Shown one piece after another: positions 1-13,679 of a DNA stretch of 64,000 nt. The translations under genes and the position numbers were made by a program. The DNA lies in contig CM065173.1 of the NCBI GenBank assembly GCA_033026295.1, forward strand, positions 4,278,001 to 4,342,000, given 5' to 3'. Source of the DNA: Channa striata (taxonomy: Eukaryota; Chordata; Actinopteri; Anabantiformes; Channidae). Under the pieces are notes generated by a model that saw only the letters and a list, made by a program, of their open reading frames with translations, did not search any database and was not told the DNA's origin. Position 1 is the first letter of the stretch; each line of letters opens with the position of its first letter.

Positions 1-1659
1 AAGGCCCATACTTTTATATTTATTTAAGCCCAGGCTTTAGGTCATTTAATGAATAAATTAAATGTTTATAATTCATGTATGGGCCACTCTAAAAGGACAG
101 TCTGAATACTGCATAAGGAAAAACAAAACCCTCAGGTCATCCCTAAACGTTTCCCATAATAGTTTGTTTTTGGTTGATTTTAAAGGATTATTACACCACA
201 GCGCATTACGAACAACTTTATTTATCCACCCATTATTAATTTGGACTGCACATGGATTATTGACGGGAAACAGTAAGGGACTAGTTAACACATTCAAACT
301 TTCTGCTCCTCCACTCTTTAACAAACCTGGACTGAACCGGAGCAGAAACGATTCAGACCTCAAGCTGTAAAGTTGATTTCTCAGAATCCAGTGGTTCCAG
401 CAGCTGCAGAAGTAATCAGAGCGACTTTTATCGATCAGTAACTCTATCAGATATATTATGTTCACCAGGTCCTGTGGGGAGTCTTATCATTCATGGTAAT
501 GGGGAGTATTTGTTCCAGCTTCTCCTCTGGATCCAGTGAGACGAAAACAGACGGAGCAGGTTCTGATCCAGGACTGTGCTCAAATACTTAAAGGACATAA
601 ATTACACTTGATGGCTCCTGATATTAACTTAAAGTGGTTCAGATCTCAAGCATCAGCCAAAACTACACAAAACTACACAAGCAGGCACAAACCACTGTCG
701 GACTACAGAGACATGCACGTCCAAATGTGGTCAAGGTCCATCTAAGGAGAAGTTCCTAACGACTTTACTTGTAAAGTTAGAGTCCCTCCGACTTGTCACC
801 CTCCACCGGAGATGCCATGGATGTCCACGTTCTCTGTCTGTGAGACATCACAGGAGACTGGACTCAGGCTTCAGTGTGGCATTTCTGAGAGCAGTGTCCA
901 AAGATCATTAACTTCATTACAAAAAAGATTGCATTCCCATCAAAAATGTTTAAATAAATTGATCAAGTTAATGTGAAGTTAATGTGCATTTGTCCTATTT
1001 GAATCTGCACTGAATATTATATTTTATATATAAGTTTTTTTTTAACCCAACTTGGCTAATAACCACATAAATCTGTTATTAAATCCCCTTCAAAAAGGTG
1101 GACATGAGGCTTTAGATCAACTAAACATTAGTTCCAGTGTTTGTGCGACTTGTTTGTAATAGTTTGCAGCTTCCTTTACTGTCATTAACACACAGTGTCA
1201 GCGTATGTCTCCTGTGTCCTGTGGATGAATTGTTGATGACCCCAAATGCAACTCTGTCAATTCATCAATTAATCCATTTTTGACATGTTTTGTCTGTAAA
1301 TGACACATGCTAGTATTTACCGATAATACGCCATTTAACAAAACAGTGTTTACTGTTTTAAACAGCTACACGAGGACTTCCTGTAGGTTTTTGGCTGAAC
1401 ATAAAGCTTTTCTACCTACGTATGACAACTCTGACTGTTAAAGTGAAGTTTATTAAAATCCGGGCAGATGGGAGCAGGAAGGTCACATTAAAGGTGATCA
1501 AATATTGAAGTGACTCGGTTTCCCCTGTTGAAACTGAGGCTGAGCTGAGAAATTTTCCGGGTTATAATTCCATTTGGCAGATCTGATTACAACCTGGACC
1601 CTTTCCACAGGAATCAAATAAAAAAAGACAGAAACCCACCAAAGATGGACCCGCAGAGT

Positions 1660-2060
1660 CAAAGCCGCTCTGATTGAATTCCAGCATTTTCTTTCGCCCC
1701 CAGAGACGCCAAAGTTTGATCTTTACTAATTGATATATCCCAGCTCTGCACATGAATCTCAGAAAGCTCATACCTTGGGCCAATTTAGCTGTTCCACTGG
1801 CTGAGTTTTAATTGAGTCCACATTAAAATTTACTTATAAAATAATAATGGGCTCCCATGCAAATGAGCCCGTCCCGATATTGCCGCAGCTGCATTTGCAT
1901 ATCCACAAGCAGTCTGGGAGTTCAGAAATCAATATAGATGATTAATAATATATGGGAAACAGGAATAATTAAATTCATTTGATGCAAGGACTCAGTCAGC
2001 CTTGGCAAACCAAAGGTGCAATTTTGCCACAATCTAATTTCATACAAGTTGCCTGGATTG
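1660..2060. promoter_or_regulatory. Candidate conserved non-coding element
   Basis: A repeat-free stretch with ATGCAAAT at 1857-1864, ATTTGCAT at 1893-1900 and TTAATTG/TTAATAA cores, flanked by less structured AT-rich DNA. It resembles vertebrate developmental enhancers by composition only. Confidence 0.3.
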
Positions 2061-4019
2061 CAGTTTCAATTACAAGGATTGAAATAATAATAATGTGTGT
2101 TAAAGAAAAATTACACTTTCAAATATGTTATTTCATTTCATTGGCTGCGTTACGGGAGGAAGTCCTCTTTCTTTCCACATTAACATACTGAACCAAATTG
2201 CTAAATTAAACTGCTCTTTAATTTATGGCAGAGGCATTAGAATACACAGCTCATCTCTGCAGAAACACGTGTTTACACAGTTTAAAGGTGGAATGAGTCA
2301 AACGTCGACACGTGAACTTGAAAAAGCGGATTTTAGAATTCTCGTCAGCGAGTAATTAATGTTATTTCTACCAAACTAATTTTACTGAGGCATTCATTCA
2401 TTCATGTGCAGATGTTTACTGAGGTCAATTTAAGGCCTCAAACTTTACGTCAGAGCTCCAAGTGCAGGTTGTGGCCCCGGCATTTGTACATTCCTGAAGA
2501 AAAATTCACATTATAGTGAGTCAGGTGAGAGGTCCGGTGTTTGTCTGTCTGCCTATGCTTCAGGAGAAACTACTGTCTCCTATAGTCTGTCCCCGTAGAA
2601 CACAAATGTCCAGTATGCATCCTGCCACGAGGCATCGGATCTTCGGCAACTAAACTGCAAACAAAATGTTTCTGCAAGGGAGAAAAACTGCTGTGTCAAT
2701 TATTATTATGATTGTTATTAATGTTGCTGTATCAAGGTCTGTCTGTTCCTCCCTAAAGGAGATGTAGCTCGTCTCTTTGGAGAGTTCCTGTCCAACAGCA
2801 GACTGACTTCCTGTCCCGCAGATCATCACCACCAATGAACTGACAGTGACATTGGAACCAGCCACTTTTCATCGGAAAGGCTTTAGTTTCTGTAGTTGGC
2901 ACATTGGGCCAATTTAGCCCAACGTACCAAAGCGACCCATTTTACCTGTATCACACACACATTGTCCCTGAGCTGTCTGTGACTGCTAATGCTGTGATAG
3001 TGTTTGTATTCATGTGTCCACGTCGGGGATAACGCCAGCACCAGTTAAACTAGTCATGTGTTTAAACTGTGTAAAAGTGATCACGGTTTGATTTTTATGG
3101 CAGGAAGTGTCGACTGTGACCGACCTAAATTAGAACATATTCACTGGTAATAAAAAAGGTTATAACTAAAGTTACAACTGCATGATTGCTTTTATAAAAC
3201 CTAAACAACATACAGGTGCAGATGAGCATGATTTGCTGTTTTACAGTCCAAAACTCATTATTGTTTCACAATAATCACAAGAAAACAGCAAAAAATAAAG
3301 TGTCAAGCCCCACCAGTAAGGCCTTTGATCTGAGGATGTCTTCCATTCAATTGCTCAAAGGGTTTTTGAAAATTGGAGGGAAAGGGAAGGAGACCCTTGG
3401 AAAATTCGGGCACTGGAATATGAGGGTGTAAAGGTCGTCAGGTGACATGTAATAATATCAGTTAATAAAGATGCTACAGAATCAGAATTTGTTCAGAATA
3501 ATAATCATTTAAATGGCTGATTTGAGTCAAAACAACAAGACAATAACAGGACATCAAGAGGGCAGATGTCAATACTTTGAGAAAGCTGCAGATATTTACC
3601 TGCACTCCAACAATACACACACACACACTCAGTTCCCAGCAGTGTGGCTCAGCTGCCGGTTCGTAGAAACCCTTCTGCACATAAACTGAACTGGTGTGAA
3701 GCAGCAGGTTTGACCTTCTCATCAAACCTCTGAGCAGTCTCAGACTGATCCCACCCACCCGCCACCACCTCTGCTTCTTGTGAGATCCAGCATGTGAGGA
3801 GCCCCTCTCAGTGAGAACGATCAGAAACCGACCCCGCAACGTTAACATTCAGTCGGTGTTGGAGTTCAGGGAGTCCTGGACTATGGAAGAGATGAGATTA
3901 TGGCTATTTTGTTTCCTGACATCGTGTTACATCTCTGGCTGTGCCAAGGCGATGTCAACAATGCCCAGAATCCACTGCTGCTCCTAATGAATGCACTCCA
4001 ATATGTAATGACTGAGTAA

Positions 4020-4330
4020 TCACATTATTTGCAGCCTCGACTTGATTCTGACGGAGCTGGCGCCTGCATCTGTGCTCCGTCAGTAATTGCCAGGCCGGGG
4101 CGGCGAGCGCGAGCAGCATTTGCATCCTGCACTTGGGGAGTTGCATTGCAAATGATTATGCTGAATTGTTTTTGCAACAGGAATGTCCAATCCAATAAAG
4201 TTAATGATCTTGAAAGACATGGAGGAGGAAGAGGAGGAGGAGGAGGGAGGAAACAAAACCGATTAAAATGCAGATGTTCGCCATCCAACGTTGTGTCCAT
4301 GTAATTAAGCCTCTATTTTTTTATTCAGGA
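4020..4330. promoter_or_regulatory. Candidate conserved non-coding element
   Basis: A GC-richer island with ATTTGCAT (4118-4125), TGCAAATGATTATG (near 4147) and ccaatccaataaagttaatg, free of simple repeats until the GGA run near 4220-4251. Function is inferred from motif density only. Confidence 0.3.
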
Positions 4331-7300
4331 TCAGCTCCCTGCTTCCATTTATCACTTTCTGTGAGCTTTAAGATGGTGAAAACAAATAGTGTTTCTTCCT
4401 CACCTGATCAGAAGCTTCGTTATGGAGCACTTTGCAGCCGAATAGCTGTCATTTCCTTATCAGTCTTCATAGGAAAACACAGTGAATCCCAGTTTTATCC
4501 TCACTCAGTGGTAAGTCACAAAAAGACCAAATAGTACGTGGATTCATCCACTGCTGGAAATAGTCCCCAACGAACAAACAGTTTGAGCTGAGTTCTACAT
4601 CTGGTCTTTTTAAGATTTTAAGAATCTTTTTTTAAAGATTTTTAAAGAAGCTGAGCACCATAGTCGTGGATAATTATATACATATAACAGGCCTCAGTCA
4701 CGAATATTCACTCAAAGGTGCAAAATATATGGACACAAAAATGACCACAGAGAGACAACATGACCTCAGAGAGAACAAGGTCAAAATGACCGTGAAGGGA
4801 CAGAAAAACAACCAAAACTTGAACAAAAAATGATGTGGCTGGGCGGCCACAGTGTTGGTCTTTTGCAATGAAAAGTCTCTTCAGCTCCTAATAGAAACAA
4901 GAGCAGACCACATTAACATCCGAATATTCCATGAAAGTGGAATCAGCTCGTATGAAACGTGTTTTTATGCAGCATTCATCAGGAAAACACACAGCCTGTG
5001 TGTTGCCATGTAATTAGCCGGTCTGTGTGATTAACAGGTAAAACAAATTATGTGTTTTGTTGGCAGCAGATAAATCTGGTCTCAACTCGCCATAATGACC
5101 CATGTAATTTTTAAGCAGCGCCTACATGGCGGCTCTTTTAACACGTATCATTAGTGGGGTTGTATATTAGATATACATTCTGTGGCTTAATTTGGTCTCC
5201 CAGGAGCACTTGTAATGATGCAGCTGCTGGGTACAGGACACCTTTAATTTATTTATTTTAAATGTTGAGAGTAATTGAGTTCTTGAGAGATGTGAAGTGA
5301 GCCTGCTGCTGCTGCTGCCGCCGCTGCTGCTGGGGCTTCTTCTGAAAAATGCATTAATTCCACGCTGCAATCTGTTGCGAAAATTAATACGAGGGAAGCA
5401 TCTAATGTGGAGGGATGAGGAGAAAGCAGGCAGGAGTTCTTCCTCTAAACCGGGCCTCCGACAACGAGCCGTCGCTCCGGTGGAGTTATTTATCTCCCTC
5501 TGAAGGGTTATTTATTACAGACAATCAGAGCAGCTCCTGCGCCCTCGTGGCGTCGCAGCAGCTGCAGGTGATGATAGAAATCATTTGTTGTGCAGATCTC
5601 ACGATGACTTCCACCACACGTCGCAAACACTTTGTCCACAACAAAACGGTCAATAATGAAGGCGATGCAGGTGGCGGAGAGTTGGGGTGTACTCTCACTC
5701 TATCATGATGATGATGATGATGATCACACATTTCTTTAGTTCTCTTTGGCTTCTGAACTGATCTGGAAACAGCAGCAGAATAAAAACAAACTAAAAACGT
5801 TGGTGAACCATAAATAAAGCATGTGAAACAAATAGTAGTAATCTAGTTTGATCAGCTTGAACGTGACTACTCTAGAAACTCTAGGATTTACAAATGGTGA
5901 CATTAAAGTGGTATATTAATCCAAATATTTTGGATATGTGAAAATGAATAAAGGGAGGCGGAGAAACAAAATCACCCTAAATCATCCTCCACTGAATAAG
6001 GCCCCCAAAAAGAGCTTCTGGTGAAAATGTCACAATTATATCACACAAAATCAAGATTTTTTTTCCCAGAACCATGAAGGACTATAGTTTATTCCATCCG
6101 AAACATAATGTTTCTTCTGCTTTCACCGTCCTTCTGTCCTTCACCCTCCTGTCCTGTTTGTCCACATGGTCCTGATCAATCTGCTGACAGGCAGCATGTT
6201 GTTTTTGGGGAGTAGCAGCTTCATCCTGCAGCTCTGCCACGTTCAACATTGGTTTTCATTGTTATCCTGATGCTCGACTCATGGACATTGATATCAGGCA
6301 CTGCAGGAGACGCATTCAGACCCTGGGTTTCTCCACACGTTGTTGTTACTGTGATCTTTGCTGGTTTTTGTCTCCCTTTAGGACTTGAAAACCACACCCT
6401 GTTATAAGGCAGGTCACATGGAGAAACCTCCACGTGGAAGTACTTTGAGCAGTCGGTGTGTCTATGTGAGAGCAGGTGCTGCTTGTGCAGGGACGGGAAA
6501 CAGATGCTGAATGTGAAAAACATGAAATAATTTAAAGCAGCAGCAGCTTGAATCCTGTCAGGATGAATATTCCCATTTTTTGGCTGTAAAAGACTGAATC
6601 CATCTACTCTGATTAGACGTTAAAAAAGTAGAAGACAATTTTTCATGTTTAGTCGTCACATTTCACTGTGACAGGAAATTGTCCACTTGACAAAGTTTCT
6701 TCAGAAACAAGACAATTACAGCTGTGGTCATATTTTATGATGACTGTGTTTTGTTACTTTCTGATGAATGAAATTGATTGTGTGCTGGTTGTGTGTCCTG
6801 GTCATTCTTGGACAGAGCCTTACAAAGACACACTAGATTTTACAGACATGGCCGACACAAAAACTCACGTCGTTGTTGCAAAGAGAATACTTGTAAAAAC
6901 AGGTATCAACCGTAAATGTATCCTAATCTCAAGAAAGAGAAGTAGTCTACATTGAGTATCAATCAAAATCATATTTTAGTAAAATAGTCAAACAGACAGA
7001 CGGGCCTCTCGCACTGTATAAAGCGTAGGAAAACTTTTGTCCTCGGACCCTCAAATCACATGAGACAAAACCCTCAAAGTGTGAAACGTCTGTAAAGATT
7101 TTTGTTTTTCTGAAGAAATGGCCCTGAGATTTTATTATTTCAAAGATTTTGACTTTATGTTTTAGACTTCCTTCTGTTGCAGTAAAAACATTTATGAATG
7201 TATGTTTAAATACCATTTTAGTCTCATTTTTAATTGAATTGAATTTGTCTCCCTTGTTTTTAATAGCATGAATGACACTTTGTCAACCACGACTGTATGT

Positions 7301-8472
7301 TCGACTGGAAACTACAAACGTGCAGTTTCCAAAAAATAACTTTCTAAAGACGAGCCAGCAAATGCTATGAACCACCCAACATTGTCTCATTGATGTAATA
7401 ATCAGCCAAATCAGCTGTAGATATTTGTTGTTCTCTGTGTTGAAGCAAAGGTCAATAAAATAAGAATTGACGTTTAACTTATGTTTCACGTTGAAAATAT
7501 CTGAAAAGGGCCTAAAAATACTATCTAGGTTAGTTTGTGAGTTTTCCAGCTGAAGTTAAAGCCAAAGTCAAATGTTCAGTTTCTAAATCTTGAGTTTGAC
7601 CTCAGCTCACGTTCGACCACCATCAGAGTCCATCACGCAGACGTCCAGAACTGCAGAGACCTGCAGAGCTGCAGCCTGTTTGTGGGTTGAAGACTCTCCA
7701 TGTCGCCGCTCGACCACGGTGAGAGGAGGAGGAGCAAAGATGCTTCCTCTCTAAGCCTGGCAGGCTGCTTGCTGGCCAGAAGAGGTCCTAGAGGACTGGG
7801 CTTTGGACTGAGGCCCAGATCAATGTGACCTAAATTCAAATGCGAATTAGCGACTGTCAGTAGGAGAGGATACTTCTGTAAATGAGCTCAGACAGCATGA
7901 GGTCCCTGGAGGGTGTGGGAACCGGGGCCCCATGTCCACTGGAGATCTTTAATGAGTTCCAAATGGATATCCAGGACCCGGGTTCAGACTTCCTGCAGGC
8001 CAGCGGCCAAAAGACTCATGGCATCATGGGAACCTGTAGTAAAAAGTTAAAATCACGTGAAGGCAGCGAATTCTTCGGCAGCGTTTGTGAGATAGGCGAA
8101 GTGAAGGAAGCGATCTCAGATCTGCTGCTTAAACATGGGACACAGCATTGAGCTGAATATTTCCCGACTCTGAAAATCCTCTGTCACATCAATTTCATCT
8201 GGTCCTGAAGATACGAATATATGTCCCTCCATAATTTAAACATACAGCACAGTGACAAGAAAATCGTTGACTTATAGTAGATCCATCCATCATGTTCTAT
8301 TTGGTTCTCATCCTCTACCATCACTGCTGATTCTCATATAGAGAAGTCAGTCATTGTGGGTTAAAACCAGCTAAGCAAAAGCATTTTTGTCTCAAAGCCT
8401 CAATGAGTTTGACTTGAGAAAAGCTCTTTTAATTGCCTGAATCATCCTGCAAACAAAAAGCAAGGTGTTTGG

Positions 8473-8767
8473 CAGTGTTTTATTCAAGACGATTTAACAG
8501 AGACAAAGACGTTAGAATGTATTGAGACCAAGACCAAGTCAAGACTCCAAGGAAAGGCTATCTAGACAGAGAGATATATTCATTAATATAGTTTTTATGT
8601 CTTTATATGTTTTTATTGACTTTCGTCAAGGTTTTCAAACTCCACTTACTTGTCCAGTATTTGCTTCATGTCAAATCTTGTGCTCTTGACTTGGTCCCAG
8701 CCTGCCTGGGCTTGGTCTCGATGTATACTTTGGTGGTCTCAGTTATGTGGCCTTGACTACAACACTG
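8473..8767. mobile_element. Short hAT-like MITE, 295 bp, with 8-bp target duplication
   Basis: The left end is CAGTGTTTTATTCAAGAC and the right end is the imperfect reverse complement (GGCCTTGACTACAACACTG), about 14 of 18 positions matching. The 8-bp direct repeat gtgtttgg flanks it exactly at 8465-8472 and 8768-8775. Internally, near-complementary segments recur (accaagaccaagtcaagact near the left, gacttggtcccagcc and gcttggtctcg near the right), so most of the element could fold back. There is no coding capacity. The 8-bp duplication places it with hAT elements that transpose using another element's transposase. Confidence 0.85.
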
Positions 8768-8884
8768 GTGTTTGGGTTGTACTGAAGACAAAGGCATCCT
8801 TGATCCAGTAAACTAAGGCACTTTTCTAAACATGGTTTGGTTCAAAGCTTGACAAACTTGTTGTTTCTTAGTAGACAGATGGTT

Positions 8885-8955
8885 TAACGTCTTGAGATGA
8901 CTTTGTTGTGAATTGGCACAATAGAAATAAAGTTGAATTGATTTGAATTGAAAAT
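8885..8955 (+). mobile_element. Short 3' tail of the same fish retroelement
   Basis: It reads cttgagatgactttgttgtg, then aattggcac, then aataaagttgaattgatttg, which parallels 53508-53572. Only the last 70 bases of the element remain. It sits about 120 bp beyond the hAT-like MITE. Confidence 0.55.
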
Positions 8956-9889
8956 TGAATTTAGATGGGAAAATCTGCCTTTAACTGTAACTGTAACTGC
9001 TGAAAGAGTCTGAACACAACCATAAAACTGTTTAATAATGATGTATTTAGACAAAGTGGATGTTCAGAGAGACCTGAGTTTGTTGCAAAAAGGGTGGAAA
9101 TGTTTCACTAATATGTTCAGTATCATGTTTGATTTGTCATTTGTAGAAACATGAACTCACTGCAAATCTGCAGTTACGTGTTTTAGTTGTATAGAAAAAC
9201 ACGTTTAAGGACATAGTGTTTTTACCACGGTGTGATCTGACTTTCTTGCACAACAGTCCTGCCCTAACAAACAAAAAGCTGCAAATTTCTCTGGGAGACG
9301 AGAGATTTTTCTTTAATAACATTTTCACACATGAAAATTACGAAAGACAAACTGCTCAAACAGCAGAGTCTCAGCTTTATAATTTTTACATGTAAGGTCC
9401 CACTGAAACAGACACAAACTGTCCTTTAGCAGTACAACTGTACAGGACACTGTTTATGCATAGGTGGGTCACTAAATGGAGCCTGGGGCCTGAGGAGTAT
9501 GGGATGAAAGATGGAAAGTGACCAAGGACATGAAAATAAAACAAACACATAAAAATTACCCAAAATAAATACAACAAAAATGGATAAAACATGGTTCTAA
9601 AGTGGCTAAAAACATGAAGGAGCACACACTTCGACACGCAGCAGGGAGGGACCGAGGATCAAACCACTGACCCAACTGAGATACAGCCACCGCAGGACAT
9701 CTCCACCCATGGGACTGTTTGTTACCTGTACCCACTGTTGCTGACAGTTTTTGACACCGTCATCATCACCAGACGTCTTCTGATTCAGACTGAAACTGAA
9801 GAAGCCGCAACGTCCATACACGATCAAACCAGACAAGGCCTTTTGCTGCATCCCAGACCAGCAAAACAGTGTGAAGGGGCTCAGTGTGC

Positions 9890-10400
9890 CCCCCGCCCCC
9901 ATGGCGCTGCAGTAATTAGCATGCTGATTCTGCATGTAATCAGATCACCCCAGCGCGCTCCGGCCTGCTTCTGTACATCGGGCCGAGCGTCGACGTGGGA
10001 CTGCAGCAGCTTCTGATTGTCTTCACCACAGCATATGCTAATTGTTGATTGTCTCCAATATTATATGCTAATTGTTGGGAATTAGCATAATTCATTAACA
10101 TTTGGGCCCTAATTACACAATGAAAAAAGACTGAGAAACACTCGGATGCTGTGCGCTGACTTCCTAATGTGTGATGCGATTAATACATGCTCATTTGCAT
10201 CCGGAGAAGGAGGCTGAAATATTAAAAGTGTTGTTCGGAGAAAATCCTGACTAGTCCCTAATCAAATGTTGTTTCTGCCGTTTTAAAAGGTGTTACAGTG
10301 TTGGCCCTCAGGTGAGAGGAAGCAGCCTCCTTCACTCTGAGAAACACACTGAGACTTCCTCGCCATGCAAATGAGCCACAGATCAAACTCTGCAATTAGC
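9890..10400. promoter_or_regulatory. Candidate enhancer with octamer/POU motif cluster
   Basis: Six octamer-like sites lie within 460 bp: ATTAGCAT at 9915-9922 and 10081-10088, ATGCTAAT at 10035-10042 and 10065-10072, ATTTGCAT at 10193-10200 and ATGCAAAT at 10365-10372. Two lie inside a 15-bp direct repeat (atatgctaattgttg) spaced 30 bp apart. TAATTA-type cores (taattagc, cctaattacac) are also present. The motifs are seen directly; the enhancer role is inferred. Confidence 0.4.
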
Positions 10401-12510
10401 TGAAACCGTTTTTTTTGAAGGAGATTTAGAGAAACAAATGAGTGGAGACGCTCTTCATGGTGCGATTGTGGATTCTCTTTGATGTCTGGGCTTTATCCCA
10501 TATTAATGAGACACTCAAACAAAAAGAAGCAACCAAATTGCTTTGATTTCATCATAATTGTAGTCGTGGGTCTGTTCACATTGTTCATCTGCTGCTGGCG
10601 GCTGCAGCGATCTGACAGCGCTGGGAAAATACATGTTAATGCATTACTGACATACACGTACAGATACTACAGTAGAATATTACTTAAATACAAGCGTGGA
10701 CCACAGAGCAGGTCTAACAGGCACAGGGTAAGGCCGGGGCTACGACTATCAACCAAAGAGGAACGACAAAAACTAAAAAGGAACCATACATGACCACATG
10801 GACAAGAACGCCAAAACTGTCCACATGACCGCAAAAGAGAAGCTGATGACACCGAAACAAATGGGACCAATGCAGATAACGTGTTAGAAGAACTATTTTG
10901 CTCGTTTCTTTTCCTGCATCATTTCTTTGTGTTTTACAAGACAAGAGTGCGGAAAACTCCGTACCCAGGGTTCTGAACTGGTGCTGACATTTCTCTAAAC
11001 GTTTCTGATGAAATTCGTCGAGGCTACAGCTCAATGGCACCCTCGACCATGATCTGGGCAAAAGTCAAGTGGTTCGTCAAATCCGGAGCAGACTTATCGC
11101 TGCTGTGGCCGCACAGCAAATACAGATGCCTCCCTGGTCAGTGCAAAGCCACAACAATCCGAGAAAGTTAAGGGTGGAAATGGGTCAGACTGACATGTTG
11201 AAATGGCTGAACGAAGACTCGACAGCTTCTGTTTCCCTCTGGAATATGGTGGAGCAAACGTGGAAAGTCACCAAAATAAAAAACATCAGCCGAACTCGGT
11301 GAGCTGCAGAAATTGGACCTGCCTCTGCTTTAAGCCTGGTTCATGACAAACACCAGGACTCTGTGAATGACACATGACGGATGCCAGCCTGTCTGACAGC
11401 AGGGTGAAGCCCTGAGTTCAGGTTTCTCATGTATTACACCAGCAGGGGGGTCAGACGAGGCCGGGGATCTCAGGGCCACACATCGGGGACGGGGCCCCCG
11501 CATGTGAGCGCGGAGGCTGGGTTAACTCAGAGGTAATTGAAGCAGGGCTTTTGTCAGAATCTGCTTCCAATCCACAGGAGAGAGGAAAAGAGGGGAAGAA
11601 TGAGAGTTTTAATGAATGGAGGCCGTCATTAAAATGATAACTATTTCCTCTGAGATCACTTCCAATTTAAATGTGGGGGGAGGGGGAGAAAAGGCGTAAT
11701 TGAAAGATCTTTTTTTCTTATTCTGCCATTCAAACTGTAAATTTGAATCTCGGGGAGAAGAGGGAGACTGTTTGTAGCTATAGCTCACTACTTCCAATTA
11801 CTGCTCGTTGTGCAGCAGTTAAAGCCGCGAGGGAGCACTGGGACCCGGGCGTTTTAACCCCCTCCGCCAAAACCAGACGAGCAGCCGTGTTTTCTTTGGA
11901 TCGGGAGCGGTCAAAGGGAACAGATCAGATAGTTTGAAAAGAGATTGAAACAGACGTGAACAATGACTCAACTGATAAACAATGAGGATGACGGGGTTTG
12001 TTTCAGAGCAGCTGCACATACATTCACCCAACTCTGGGATCAGCAGCAGGAGGTAGGAGGACTCTGCGGATCAAATGGCCTCTGCTCTTTTTGCTCCGAT
12101 CAAGGCGGACCAGCTCACTGCCACTGCCCGAGCCCTCGAGGGTTGGCACAGGGTCTGTGCTGAAGTTTGTGTGCAGCCGAAAATTTAATGTGTGGTAGCA
12201 GTGCACCAACCACACACTCATTTCATACAGGAAACATACGTAATAATTTACATATTATAATAAATTATATAAAACACCCCAGAAACTGCCCTGTTTTGTT
12301 CACAGAACACAGAGCTCTTGGTGTCTGTCGACATGAACTTTTCATTTTCTTTTAGTCTATGAAAATATTGTGGTTCTTGTTTCAGATTTAAACTAACTGA
12401 TTAATCCCAGATGAAAAGAGCTTGTTAATGCTGCTCGATGCTCCAAAGAAAAAGAACCAAACTCCAACCCACTGGCCAATCAGAGAAGAGCAACGACTTC
12501 TGCTCGCATC

Positions 12511-12652
12511 ATATCTTTGGACTGTGGGAGAAAACTCACACCAGCACAGGGAGAACATGCAAACTCCATACAGTGTAGCCACAGATTGCCGGGATTCAAA
12601 CCTGCGACCTTTTAGCTAGTCCAGCGGCAGCATTAACCATTGCGTGCTGCCT
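12511..12652 (+). repeat. Dispersed fish repeat (ctttggactgtgggag / gggattcaaacctgcgacc)
   Basis: It contains ctttggactgtgggagaaa, cacagggagaacatgcaaac, gggattcaaacctgcgacc and ttaaccattgcgtgctgc in order. I recognise this series as a widespread fish interspersed repeat. The attcaaacc piece resembles a tRNA-type B box, but the class is uncertain. Confidence 0.55.
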
Positions 12653-12846
12653 AGCTTGAAGTTCAGTTAACTATAATCAATGTGGATAGGGCTACGAAAT
12701 GACTAATTCAATAAAAATTCAATAAACAATCTAACTTGAGCAGCTAAATGTGGGTGTGCGCGCTAAAGTCAAATGGATTTTGATTTTGAAAACACTTAAA
12801 AGCAGCTGTTGCGGCATCTTAGGAGACACACCCTCAATTTCACCAG

Positions 12847-12885
12847 ATTTCACCGAAGACACAGCAGGTTGGTCTTCGGTGAAAT
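12847..12885. repeat. Perfect 14-bp inverted repeat
   Basis: atttcaccgaagac (12847-12860) and gtcttcggtgaaat (12872-12885) are exact reverse complements separated by 11 bases. Confidence 0.85.
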
Positions 12886-13679
12886 GTCGTACAGGAGATT
12901 TTGTCCCCTACAGCAGCTCAGTCATGGCTCTGTCACACACTTCACGTTCACACCGACAGAGCAAATGAAAGCAGCTCGGTACATGTGACATTATGAAATA
13001 AGCGTGACCGTCACATTCCACACACGTGGCACAGCAGCTGAAACCCTCAGTCCGTTTGAAGTCAGAGGGTGCGATGGTTTATTTCACTGGTGTCGTTCTT
13101 CTTCCAACACGGGTCGTATCAAATGAACGTGTTGTTTGTGTAGTGCGGTACTTTTACCCTTCTTGGTATTTGTGCTTTGGTATTGTGTTCTCCCACCTAT
13201 TGGAATTGAAATTAGGCTCACAGTTTGAGTACAGAATGGCGTGTGTGTGTTTGGTATTCCAACACACCCACACACACGCGCACACACACACTCGATCACA
13301 CAAACAATCTCAAGCTTCCAGAGCTTGGAGCAAGGGAGTTGAACAAATAAATGGAGGGGTGTTTTCCACACGCGGAGTTCATGAGTGTGCTAATTGAAAG
13401 CCATTATGGGCCATATTATGACAGTGTCACGGTGCAGGGCCACAGCGTTCGCTCCACTCTGCCGTTTGAGCTGAAGTCAGAAACCTGCAGCGGCTCCAGA
13501 ATCACTGTTGAGTCTGTTTACAACATGTTCAAACAAATGTCAGACGGAAAGCAGTTATAGCACATTACATCTGAGGGCTCTGACAGTCCGCGGCAAACAA
13601 ACATACAGAAACATTGCATAAGACAATATTTACCAGAAAACACAAGACGTCCAAGAATGCATCAAGTAAAATGATGCAA

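Larger units (their letters stand above)
1..8464. other. Gene-free flank, no coding sequence recognised
   Basis: Short open frames only, none with recognisable domain patterns or codon structure. Candidate non-coding elements stand out at 1660-2060 and 4020-4330. A run of degenerate repeats of the aaaatgaccacagagagaca type lies at about 4720-4830 and an ATG-triplet microsatellite at 5705-5722. The rest shows nothing I can name. Confidence 0.6.

Noticed and set aside
7882..8151. 89-codon plus-strand frame
   Set aside because: It has plausible composition but no recognisable family, no splice context and no supporting neighbour; too weak to call a gene.
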